Origin: Ambrosia x helenae
Lineage: Eukaryota > Streptophyta > Magnoliopsida > Asterales > Asteraceae
NCBI GenBank assembly: GCA_030844895.1
Contig: CM061224.1
Coordinates: forward strand, 75,214,567 to 75,278,566
Direction of reading: 5' to 3'
DNA length: 64,000 bases
The translations under genes were made by a program, and so were the position numbers. This document shows, one piece after another, positions 47,613 through 58,948 of this stretch; position 1 is the stretch's first letter; the number at the start of each line of letters is the position of its first letter. Below the pieces are notes generated by a model that did no database searches, was not told the origin of the DNA, and worked only from the letters and a program-made list of their open reading frames with translations.

Positions 47613-47740
47613 TTCGCTTCGGTAGAAAGGAAAAACTAGCTCCTCGATATGTAGGCCCATTCAAAGTGCTTGACAGGATTGGAAAAGTGGCTTACAAACT
47701 TGATCTTCCACCGCAGTTAAGCAATGTTCACCCAACTTTT
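47600..47740 (+). pseudogene. G2 integrase C-terminus, left part
   Basis: In the frame after the second frameshift: GVIRFGRKEKLAPRYVGPF and VAYKLDLPPQLSNVHPTF. It is cut by T exactly after the codon at 47738-47740. The right part resumes in frame at 58654. Confidence 0.9.
47736..47740 (+). repeat. Target-site duplication of T (left)
   Basis: CTTTT here and again at 58649-58653, directly outside the TG...CA ends of the array. There are no other copies between units. Confidence 0.93.
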
Positions 47741-47975
47741 TGTAACATAGCAAAATTTTTCCCCAAAATTTTAATACATAAAAAGCCCTTATATATATAT
47801 ATATTTTTTATTACACCTTTATCATTAATATTATACAAATGTGCCTAAGTCTTTATTTATCCTAACTCACAACTTATATACATACATAAATGTATATAAA
47901 TAATAATAATAATAATATGATTCTAAATTCTTTTTTTTTCACATACAAGATTTTTTTTTTTTAAATAAAGCCTTG

Positions 47976-48041
47976 AGTCAAATAGTCAAAGTCCTAGTCA
48001 AAGTCTTAGTCAAACAGTCAAAGTCTTAGTCAAATAGTCAA
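47976..48041 (-). promoter_or_regulatory. W-box cluster in T LTR A (seven TTGACT cores)
   Basis: Seven AGTCAA strings (TTGACT on the minus strand) occur in 66 bp, ending 65 bp before the TATA box. Copies in the other LTRs: 50367-50432, 52765-52830, 55167-55232 and 57571-57636. TTGAC(C/T) is the WRKY-factor site; a stress- or defence-responsive promoter is inferred. Confidence 0.6.
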
Positions 48042-48384
48042 TTCATCATAAAACCTTACTTTATGGTGTTGACCAATTTTAATGGCTAATTGACTCCAAA
48101 ACTAGTATAAAACCCACCTATGACCCATCATACTTTGCACCTCTAAATCGATTGTTTCAATCCGATTAAACTTTCCCTCATACCTTTCTTCTATAGTCTA
48201 TTACTTCTACAATTGAAGCTTTGATTATAAGCTCTTGTAATTGGCGAATTGGAAGCTTCATATTCTTTCTTTTTCGTTTTTCTTCAATTTGGACTAGCTA
48301 CGTTGTTGAGTCTTTGGGATTCGCCTCGCATACATTCACAACACATTATTCTATTTTTTTTACGAGACATAACATTTTGCTAAG

Positions 48385-48857
48385 GTGAGTTTTACATAGC
48401 CCCTTTTCTATTTATCACCATTTTTGGGGTGAAACATGTTACAACATATTTATGCAATTCAATCATCAATGTGTCTATGTGTATTTCTATGTTGCATTAT
48501 GTCTTGAACATGACTAGGGTAAGCACAATTCTAGCATAAACATTCATCAGCCAAACGGTATACATTGATAGATCTATTGGACTGACAATCCCACCCGGAT
48601 ACGTGCCTCCTACAAAGGTTGCGTGGGTGTTTGTTACTGCAATATAAACAAGTGAACCATGAGCGTATGGGATGTACCACAATACAACAAGTCACAATGG
48701 TTGATTATGCACTCGATTTACTTCTAGTATGTTTTCACATATGGACTAGATTGCCATGACACATGAATTGCACAACAATTTTATTCGATTATCAAAACCT
48801 ATGTAATTCTCACCAACATTTGTTGACCCAAAATATTTTCAACTTAACATGTTTCAG
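48385..48857 (+). other. Candidate LTR leader intron of T (LTR A copy)
   Basis: Donor AAG|GTGAGT and acceptor ACATGTTTCAG|GT, 473 bp; present in all five LTRs. Confidence 0.45.
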
Positions 48858-49052
48858 GTTCTACTTGCTTGAAGATTGATTTGATGCTTGAAGATGTTTG
48901 TATAGTTTTATTCAATTTGATGTACAAATTTTTAGAACAATTGTATGTAACTTATTTAAATTATTTAATGAAATTTATTATTCACCATGAGCTACAGAAC
49001 AATCATCAATACGTGACATCCCGATGTTTCCGCCATCGGTTGGGGTGTTACA

Positions 49053-50133
49053 GATTGGTATCAGAGCCATGGTTATAGGGAATTAGGTTATTAGAAAAAT
49101 AATCTAGTCTATAACCATAGGATTTAACCAGTACTTGCTTCTTTTACTTGCTATTCTCTATCTCCCTCCTACTTCTTATCCCTACATTAATCCCTACGAG
49201 AAGGTTGCTCTCCATCACTGGATCCACTCTTAGACTAATAAGGCAAAACCCTCAGTTTAACCTGAACCACCTTGAGATCTCGTCGAAGTTCTAGATTTTA
49301 ATAACAAACACGTGCAATCTGGAAGGGTGAACACCTTATTCTGAGTCTTCTGTCTAGGCTGGCATTGCGCATATATCCCAATCAGACGAGGGACCCGGAT
49401 GCCTACCTAGGAATTCTCGGGATGAGTGCTCACTTATAGGCTAAAGCATGTCTTCATATGTTATTAGAATTTAGAATCTTTGATAAGTCAACGTTTTCGT
49501 TTATTCGTTTTAATTAAATGAATAAATGATTACATTCCTTATATTACCTCATTGTCCTTCATTCAACCCATATCTTATTGAACATTCATTACCCAAATCA
49601 CTTCCGTAACCGATGCCCTAAACTAAATCGAGATCAAGACCCTCCAGCTACTTAACAACAAACCCCACCATTTGAATGATGTCTACTTTTTAATTCTATG
49701 TATTGACACTTTTTGATTCAAGTAATAAATTCAAGTATTATCATAACATCTGAGTGCATGCTTGTTTGAATGTGAACTAATTGCTATATCTATAATCATA
49801 CTTGCTTACTTGTACAACAATTAGTTGACTACCAAACAACCTACTCAATGATTGGTAGAGGTCATCATGTCTTTCCAACAGTCGGGAGAGGCCCTACAAC
49901 CTGCTCAACGACTGGTGGAGACTATCGAACCTGCTCAACAATCGGTAGAGTCATAAAAGGACGCAAAAACCTAATGTAAGGTAAATTGATAATTACGGTC
50001 CGGAACGTAATCATGAATTTACAGGTACGTTAAGGTAGTGAGAAATTTTATCAAGGATTTCGGTAGTCGACCAATTGTATACCTGGTGTTTTTCTTTTAA
50101 CTTCGGGACGAAGTTCCTAAAAGTAGGGGAGAC
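49053..50133 (+). other. T internal region 1
   Basis: PBS TGGTATCAGAGC 49056-49067; leader block 49327-49433; a 20-codon gag tail 49593-49655 (NHFRNRCPKLNRDQDPPAT, stop), matching the end of G1 gag; GGTAGAG repeats 49845-49952; hairpin AACTTCG-GGA-CGAAGTT 50099-50115; purine tract before 50134. Private variants against units 2-4, such as GGTGAACACC and TACCTAGGAA. Confidence 0.9.
50099..50133 (+). promoter_or_regulatory. T pre-LTR hairpin and polypurine tract (unit 1)
   Basis: Seven perfect stem pairs around loop GGA, 18 nt before the next LTR. Repeated at 52494-52510, 54891-54907 and 57296-57312. Confidence 0.85.
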
Positions 50134-51445
50134 TGTAACATCGCAAAATTTTCCCCAAAATTTTAATACATAAAAAGCCCTTATATATATATATTTATTA
50201 CACCTTTATCATTAATATTATACAAATGTGCCTAAGTCTTTATTTATCCTAACTCACAACTTATATACATACATAAATGTATATAAATAATAATAATAAT
50301 AATAATATGATTCTAAATTCTTTTTTTTTCACATACAAGATTTTTTTTTTTTAAATAAAGCCTTGAGTCAAATAGTCAAAGTCCTAGTCAAAGTCTTAGT
50401 CAAACAGTCAAAGTCTTAGTCAAATAGTCAATTCATCATAAAACCTTACTTTATGGTGTTGACCAATTTTAATGGCTAATTGACTCCAAAACTAGTATAA
50501 AAACCCACCTATGACCCATCATACTTTGCACCTCTAAATCGATTGTTTCAATCCGATTAAACTTTCTCTCATACCTTTCTTCTGTAGTCTATTACTTCTA
50601 CAATTGAAGCTTTGATTATAAGCTCTTGTAATTGGCGAATTGGAAGCTTGATATTCTTTCTTTTTCGTTTTCTTCAATTTGGACTAGCTACGTTGTTGAG
50701 TCTTTGGGATTCGCCTCGCATACATTCACAACACATTATTCTATTTTTTTTACGAGACATAACATTTTGCTAAGGTGAGTTTTACATAGCCCCTTTTCTA
50801 TTTATCACCATTTTTGGGGTGAAACATGTTACAAACAATATTTATGCAATTCAATCATCAATGTGTCTATGTGTATTTCTATGTTGCATTATGTCTTGAA
50901 CATGACTAGGGTAAGCACAATTCTAGCATAAACATTCATCAGCCAAACGGTATACATTGATAGATCTATTGGACTGACAATCCCACCCGGATACGTGCCT
51001 CCTACAAAGGTTGCGTGGGTGTTTGTTACTGCAATATAAACAAGTGAACCATGAGCGTATGGGATGTACCACAATACAACAAGTCACAATGGTTGATTAT
51101 GCACTCGATTTACTTCTAGTATGTTTTCACATATGGACTAGATTGCCATGACACATGAATTGCACAACAATTTTATTCGATTATCAAAACCTATGTAATT
51201 CTCACCAACATTTGTTGACCCAAAATATTTTCAACTTAACATGTTTCAGGTTCTACTTGCTTGAAGATTTGATTTGATGCTTGAAGATGTTTGTATAGTT
51301 TTATTCAATTTGATGTACAAATTTTTAGAACAATTGTATGTAACTTATTTAAATTATTTAATGAAATTTATTATTCACCATGAGCTACAGAACAATCATC
51401 AATACGTGACATCCCGATGTTTCCGCCATCGGTTGGGGTGTTACA
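50134..51445 (+). repeat. T LTR B
   Basis: 1312 bp, TGTAACATCGC start, GGGGTGTTACA end. Near-identical to C, D and E. Confidence 0.94.
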
Positions 51446-52528
51446 GATTGGTATCAGAGCCATGGTTATAGGGAATTAGGTTATTAGAAAAATAATCTAG
51501 TCTATAACCATAGGATTTAACCAGTACTTGCTTCTTTTACTTGCTATTCTCTATCTCCCTCCTACTTCTTATCCCTACATTAATCCCTACGAGAAGGTTG
51601 CTCTCCATCACTGGATCCACTCTTAGACTAATAAGGCAAAACCCTCAGGTTTAACCTGAACCACCTTGAGATCTCGTCGAAGTTCTAGATTTTAATAACA
51701 AACACGTGCAATCTGGAAGGGTGAACGCCTGTATTCTGAGTCTTCTGTCTAGGCTGGCATTGCGCATATATCCCAATCAGACGAGGGACCCGGATGCCTA
51801 CCTGGGAATTCTCGGGATGAGTGCTCACTTATAGGCTAAAGCATGTCTTCATATGTTATTAGAATTTAGAATCTTTGATAAGTCAACGTTTTCGTTTATT
51901 CGTTTTAATTAAATGAATAAATGATTACATTCCTTATATTACCTCATTGTCCTTCATTCAACCCATATCTTATTGAACATTCATTACCCAAATCACTTCC
52001 GTAACCGATGCCCTAAACTAAATCGAGATCAAGACCCTCCAGCTACTTAACAACAAACCCCACCATTTGAATGATGTCTACTTTTTAATTCTATGTATTG
52101 ACACTTTTTGATTCAAGTAATAAATTCAAGTATTATCATAACATCTGAGTGCATGCTTGTTTGAATGTGAACTAATTGCTATATCTATAATCATACTTGC
52201 TTACTTGTACAACAATTAGTTGACTACCAAACAACCTACTCAATGATTGGTAGAGGTCATCATGTCTTTCCAACAGTCGGGAGAGGCCCTACAACCTGCT
52301 CAACGACTGGTGGAGACTATCGAACCTGCTCAACAATCGGTAGAGTCATAAAAGGACGCAAAAACCTAATGTAAGGTAAATTGATAATTACGGTCCGGAA
52401 CGTAATCATGAATTTACAGGTACGTTAAGGTAGTGAGAAATTTTATCAAGGATTTCGGTAGTCGACCAATTGTATACCTGGTGTTTTTCTTTTAACTTCG
52501 GGACGAAGTTCCTAAAAGTAGGGGAGAC
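51446..52528 (+). other. T internal region 2
   Basis: 1083 bp; PBS at 51449-51460; same content as internal region 1. Differences from regions 3 and 4 are very few. Confidence 0.92.
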
Positions 52529-53842
52529 TGTAACATCGCAAAATTTTCCCCAAAATTTTAATACATAAAAAGCCCTTATATATATATATATTTATTACAC
52601 CTTTATCATTAATATTATACAAATGTGCCTAAGTCTTTATTTATCCTAACTCACAACTTATATACATACATAAATGTATATAAATAATAATAATAATAAT
52701 ATGATTCTAAATTCTTTTTTTTTTCACATACAAGATTTTTTTTTTTTTTTTAAATAAAGCCTTGAGTCAAATAGTCAAAGTCCTAGTCAAAGTCTTAGTC
52801 AAACAGTCAAAGTCTTAGTCAAATAGTCAATTTATCATAAAACCTTACTTTATGGTGTTGACCAATTTTAATGGCTAATTGACTCCAAAACTAGTATAAA
52901 AACCCACCTATGACCCATCATACTTTGCACCTCTAAATCGATTGTTTCAATCCGATTAAACTTTCTCTCATACCTTTCTTCTGTAGTCTATTACTTCTAC
53001 AATTGAAGCTTTGATTATAAGCTCTTGTAATTGGCGAATTGGAAGCTTGATATTCTTTCTTTTTCGTTTTCTTCAATTTGGACTAGCTACGTTGTTGAGT
53101 CTTTGGGATTCGCCTCGCATACATTCACAACACATTATTCTATTTTTTTTACGAGACATAACATTTTGCTAAGGTGAGTTTTACATAGCCCCTTTTCTAT
53201 TTATCACCATTTTTGGGGTGAAACATGTTACAACAATATTTATGCAATTCAATCATCAATGTGTCTATGTGTATTTCTATGTTGCATTATGTCTTGAACA
53301 TGACTAGGTAAGCACAATTCTAGCATAAACATTCATCAGCCAAACGGTATACATTGATAGATCTATTGGACTGACAATCCCACCCGGATACGTGCCTCCT
53401 ACAAAGGTTGCGTGGGTGTTTGTTACTGCAATATAAACAAGTGAACCATGAGCGTATGGGATGTACCACAATACAACAAGTCACAATGGTTGATTATGCA
53501 CTCGATTTACTTCTAGTATGTTTTCACATATGGACTAGATTGCCATGACACATGAATTGCACAACAATTTTATTCGATTATCAAAACCTATGTAATTCTC
53601 ACCAACATTTGTTGACCCAAAATATTTTCAACTTAACATGTTTCAGGTTCTACTTGCTTGAAGATTTGATTTGATGCTTGAAGATGTTTGTATAGTTTTA
53701 TTCAATTTGATGTACAAATTTTTAGAACAATTGTATGTAACTTATTTAAATTATTTAATGAAATTTATTATTCACCATGAGCTACAGAACAATCATCAAT
53801 ACGTGACATCCCGATGTTTCCGCCATCGGTTGGGGTGTTACA
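52529..53842 (+). repeat. T LTR C
   Basis: 1314 bp; private ACTAGGTAAGC (one G fewer) and AATTTATCAT. Confidence 0.94.
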
Positions 53843-54925
53843 GATTGGTATCAGAGCCATGGTTATAGGGAATTAGGTTATTAGAAAAATAATCTAGTCT
53901 ATAACCATAGGATTTAACCAGTACTTGCTTCTTTTACTTGCTATTCTCTATCTCCCTCCTACTTCTTATCCCTACATTAATCCCTACGAGAAGGTTGCTC
54001 TCCATCACTGGATCCACTCTTAGACTAATAAGGCAAAACCCTCAGGTTTAACCTGAACCACCTTGAGATCTCGTCGAAGTTCTAGATTTTAATAACAAAC
54101 ACGTGCAATCTGGAAGGGTGAACGCCTGTATTCTGAGTCTTCTGTCTAGGCTGGCATTGCGCATATATCCCAATCAGACGAGGGACCCGGATGCCTACCT
54201 GGGAATTCTCGGGATGAGTGCTCACTTATAGGCTAAAGCATGTCTTCATATGTTATTAGAATTTAGAATCTTTGATAAGTCAACGTTTTCGTTTATTCGT
54301 TTTAATTAAATGAATAAATGATTACATTCCTTATATTACCTCATTGTCCTTCATTCAACCCATATCTTATTGAACATTCATTACCCAAATCACTTCCGTA
54401 ACCGATGCCCTAAACTAAATCGAGATCAAGACCCTCCAGCTACTTAACAACAAACCCCACCATTTGAATGATGTCTACTTTTTAATTCTATGTATTGACA
54501 CTTTTTGATTCAAGTAATAAATTCAAGTATTATCATAACATCTGAGTGCATGCTTGTTTGAATGTGAACTAATTGCTATATCTATAATCATACTTGCTTA
54601 CTTGTACAACAATTAGTTGACTACCAAACAACCTACTCAATGATTGGTAGAGGTCATCATGTCTTTCCAACAGTCGGGAGAGGCCCTACAACCTGCTCAA
54701 CGACTGGTGGAGACTATCGAACCTGCTCAACAATCGGTAGAGTCATAAAAGGACGCAAAAACCTAATGTAAGGTAAATTGATAATTACGGTCCGGAACGT
54801 AATCATGAATTTACAGGTACGTTAAGGTAGTGAGAAATTTTATCAAGGATTTCGGTAGTCGACCAATTGTATACCTGGTGTTTTTCTTTTAACTTCGGGA
54901 CGAAGTTCCTAAAAGTAGGGGAGAC
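53843..54925 (+). other. T internal region 3
   Basis: 1083 bp; same content as region 2. Confidence 0.92.
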
Positions 54926-56247
54926 TGTAACATCGCAAAATTTTCCCCAAAATTTTAATACATAAAAAGCCCTTATATATATATATATATATATATTTAT
55001 TACACCTTTATCATTAATATTATACAAATGTGCCTAAGTCTTTATTTATCCTAACTCACAACTTATATACATACATAAATGTATATAAATAATAATAATA
55101 ATAATATGATTCTAAATTCTTTTTTTTTTCACATACAAGATTTTTTTTTTTTTAAATAAAGCCTTGAGTCAAATAGTCAAAGTCCTAGTCAAAGTCTTAG
55201 TCAAACAGTCAAAGTCTTAGTCAAATAGTCAATTCATCATAAAACCTTACTTTATGGTGTTGACCAATTTTAATGGCTAATTGACTCCAAAACTAGTATA
55301 AAAAAACCCACCTATGACCCATCATACTTTGCACCTCTAAATCGATTGTTTCAATCCGATTAAACTTTCTCTCATACCTTTCTTCTGTAGTCTATTACTT
55401 CTACAATTGAAGCTTTGATTATAAGCTCTTGTAATTGGCGAATTGGAAGCTTGATATTCTTTCTTTTTTCGTTTTCTTCAATTTGGACTAGCTACGTTGT
55501 TGAGTCTTTGGGATTCGCCTCGCATACATTCACAACACATTATTCTATTTTTTTACGAGACATAACATTTTGCTAAGGTGAGTTTTACATAGCCCATTTT
55601 CTATTTATCACCATTTTTGGGGTGAAACATGTTACAACAATATTTATGCAATTCAATCATCAATGTGTCTATGTGTATTTCTATGTTGCATTATGTCTTG
55701 AACATGACTAGGGTAAGCACAATTCTAGCATAAACATTCATCAGCCAAACGGTATACATTGATAGATCTATTGGACTGACAATCCCACCCGGATACGTGC
55801 CTCCTACAAAGGTTGCGTGGGTGTTTGTTACTGCAATATAAACAAGTGAACCATGAGCGTATGGGATGTACCACAATACAACAAGTCACAATGGTTGATT
55901 ATGCACTCGATTTACTTCTAGTATGTTTTCACATATGGTCTAGACTGCCATGACACATGAATTGCACAACAATTTTATTCGATTATCAAAACCTATGTAA
56001 TTCTCACCAACATTTGTTGACCCAAAATATTTTCAACTTAACATGTTTCAGGTTCTACTTGCTTGAAGATTTGATTTGATGCTTGAAGATGTTTGTATAG
56101 TTTTATTCAATTTGATGTACAAATTTTTATAACAATTGTATGTAACTTATTTAAATTATTTAATGAAATTTATTATTCACCATGAGCTACAGAACAATCA
56201 TCAATACGTGACATCCCGATGTTTTCGCCATCGGTTGGGGTGTTACA
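54926..56247 (+). repeat. T LTR D
   Basis: 1322 bp; longest (TA)n run of the first four LTRs; private ATAGCCCATTTTC, ATGGTCTAGACTGCC and GTTTTCGCC. Confidence 0.94.
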
Positions 56248-57330
56248 GATTGGTATCAGAGCCATGGTTATAGGGAATTAGGTTATTAGAAAAATAATCT
56301 AGTCTATAACCATAGGATTTAACCAGTACTTGCTTCTTTTACTTGCTATTCTCTATCTCCCTCCTACTTCTTATCCCTACATTAATCCCTACGAGAAGGT
56401 TGCTCTCCATCACTGGATCCACTCTTAGACTAATAAGGCAAAACCCTCAGGTTTAACCTGAACCACCTTGAGATCTCGTCGAAGTTCTAGATTTTAATAA
56501 CAAACACGTGCAATCTGGAAGGGTGAACGCCTGTATTCTGAGTCTTCTGTCTAGGCTGGCATTGCGCATATATCCCAATCAGACGAGGGACCCGGATGCC
56601 TACCTGGGAATTCTCGGGATGAGTGCTCACTTATAGGCTAAAGCATGTCTTCATATGTTATTAGAATTTAGAATCTTTGATAAGTCAACGTTTTCGTTTA
56701 TTCGTTTTAATTAAATGAATAAATGATTACATTCCTTATATTACCTCATTGTCCTTCATTCAACCCATATCTTATTGAACATTCATTACCCAAATCACTT
56801 CCGTAACCGATGCCCTAAACTAAATCGAGATCAAGACCCTCCAGCTACTTAACAACAAACCCCACCATTTGAATGATGTCTACTTTTTAATTCTATGTAT
56901 TGACACTTTTTGATTCAAGTAATAAATTCAAGTATTATCATAACATCTGAGTGCATGCTTGTTTGAATGTGAACTAATTGCTATATCTATAATCATACTT
57001 GCTTACTTGTACAACAATTAGTTGACTACCAAACAACCTACTCAATGATTGGTAGAGGTCATCATGTCTTTCCAACAGTCGGGAGAGGCCCTACAACCTG
57101 CTCAACGACTGGTGGAGACTATCGAACCTGCTCAACAAACGGTAGAGTCATAAAAGGACGCAAAAACCTAATGTAAGGTAAATTGATAATTACGGTCCGG
57201 AACGTAATCATGAATTTACAGGTACGTTAAGGTAGTGAGAAATTTTATCAAGGTTTTCGGTAGTCGACCAATTGTATACCTGGTGTTTTTCTTTTAACTT
57301 CGGGACGAAGTTCCTAAAAGTAGGGGAGAC
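56248..57330 (+). other. T internal region 4
   Basis: 1083 bp; private CTCAACAAACGGTAGAG and AAGGTTTTCGG. Confidence 0.92.
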
Positions 57331-58648
57331 TGTAACATCGCAAAATTTTCCCCAAAATTTTAATACATAAAAAGCCCTTATATATATATATATATATATA
57401 TTTATTACACCTTTATCATTAATATTATACAAATGTGCCTAAGTCTTTATTTATCCTAACTCACAACTTATATACATACATAAATGTATATAAATAATAA
57501 TAATAATAATATGATTCTAAATTCTTTTTTTTTTTTCACATACAAGATTTTTTTTTTAAATAAAGCCTTGAGTCAAATAGTCAAAGTCCTAGTCAAAGTC
57601 TTAGTCAAACAGTCAAAGTCTTAGTCAAATAGTCAATTCATCATAAAACCTTACTTTATGGTGTTGACCAATTTTAATGGCTAATTGACTCCAAAACTAG
57701 TATAAAAACCCACCTATGACCCATCATACTTTGCACCTCTAAATCGATTGTTTCAATCCGATTAAACTTTCTCTCATACCTTTCTTCTATAGTCTATTAC
57801 TTCTACAATTGAAGCTTTGATTATAAGCTCTTGTAATTGGCGAATTGGAAGCTTGATATTCTTTCTTTTTCGTTTTCTTCAATTTGGACTAGCTACGTTG
57901 TTGAGTCTTTGGGATTCGCCTCGCATACATTCACAACACATTATTCTATTTTTTTTACGAGACATAACATTTTGCTAAGGTGAGTTTTACATAGCCCCTT
58001 TTCTATTTATCACCATTTTTGGGGTGAAACATGTTACAACAATATTTATGCAATTCAATCATCAATGTGTCTATGTGTATTTCTATGTTGCATTATGTCT
58101 TGAACATGACTAGGGTAAGCACAATTCTAGCATAAACATTCATCAGCTAAACGGTATACATTGATAGATCTATTGGACTGACAATCCCACCCGATACGTG
58201 CCTCCTACAAAGGTTGCGTGGGTGTTTGTTACTGCAATATAAACAAGTGAACCATGAGCGTATGGGATGTACCACAATACAACAAGTCACAATGGTTGAT
58301 TATGCACTCGATTTACTTCTAGTATGTTTTCACATATGGACTAGATTGCCATGACACATGAATTGCACAACAATTTTATTCGATTATCAAAACCTATGTA
58401 ATTCTCACCAACATTTGTTGACCCAAAATATTTTCAACTTAACATGTTTCAGGTTCTACTTGCTTGAAGATTTGATTTGATGCTTGAAGATGTTTGTATA
58501 GTTTTATTCAATTTGATGTACAAATTTTTAGAACAATTGTATGTAACTTATTTAAATTATTTAATGAAATTTATTATTCACCATGAGCTACAGAACAATC
58601 ATCAATACGTGACATCCCGATGTTTCCGCCATCGGTTGGGGTGTTACA
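57331..58648 (+). repeat. T LTR E
   Basis: 1318 bp, ends next to the right CTTTT duplication. Shares CTTCTATAGTC with LTR A; private CAGCTAAACGG and ACCCGATACG. Confidence 0.94.
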
Positions 58649-58653
58649 CTTTT

Positions 58654-58935
58654 CACGTATCGAATCTCAAGAAATGCTTTGCAGATGAGAACCTCCATGT
58701 CCCTCTTGAAGATGTGCAGATCAATGAAACTATGCACATTGTTGAGAAACCTGTTGAAATCGTGGATACTGGAGTCAAGAAACTCAAGCGTAGTCGCATT
58801 CTGATCGTTAAGGTTTGTTGGGAATCTAAACGAGGTCCAGAGTTCACTGGGGAACGCAAGGACCAGATGAAGTCTAAGTACCCACATCTTTTCCCACCAG
58901 ACTCTCCAACTTCAACTTCGGGACGAAGTTCTTAA
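58654..58935 (+). pseudogene. G2 integrase C-terminus / chromodomain-like tail, right part
   Basis: Resumes the frame cut at 47740: HVSNLKKCFADENLHVPL, then VEIVDTGVKKLKRSRILIVK, GPEFTGERKDQMKSKYPHLF and a stop at 58933-58935. The tail resembles the degenerate chromodomain at the end of chromovirus integrases, thought to guide integration to certain chromatin. The last codons overlap the pre-LTR hairpin. A frame starting at 58477 in T LTR E reads into this part; that is chance. Confidence 0.9.
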
Positions 58936-58948
58936 AAGTAGGGGAGAC
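58914..58948 (+). promoter_or_regulatory. G2 pre-LTR hairpin and polypurine tract
   Basis: AACTTCG-GGA-CGAAGTT (58914-58930), then 18 nt with AAAAGTAGGGGAGAC up to the LTR. The hairpin lies inside the last seven codons and stop of pol. Confidence 0.85.

Larger units (their letters stand above)
47741..49052 (+). repeat. T LTR A
   Basis: 1312 bp. W-box cluster 47976-48041, TATA box TATAAAA 48106-48112, candidate intron 48385-48857. It has private variants, for example TGTAACATAGC at the start and GCTTCATATTC, and shares CTTCTATAGTC only with LTR E. Confidence 0.94.
47741..58648 (+). mobile_element. T: tandem array of a coding-free LTR retrotransposon (5 LTRs, 4 internal regions)
   Basis: The array runs LTR-int-LTR-int-LTR-int-LTR-int-LTR with unit lengths 2393, 2395, 2397 and 2405 bp and a single CTTTT duplication at its outer ends. 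Each LTR is 1312-1322 bp, each internal region 1081-1083 bp with its own PBS, leader block, hairpin and purine tract. Units differ by a handful of substitutions and by lengths of (TA)n, (AAT)n and T runs. The 3' half of the LTR and the internal region are related to G1 and G2, but the 5' half of the LTR is different and lacks the tRNA-like modules. Confidence 0.95.

Noticed and set aside
58477..58935. 152-codon frame starting in T LTR E
   Set aside because: The first 59 codons are LTR sequence repeated in the other T units; only the part from 58654 is coding, and it belongs to G2 integrase.
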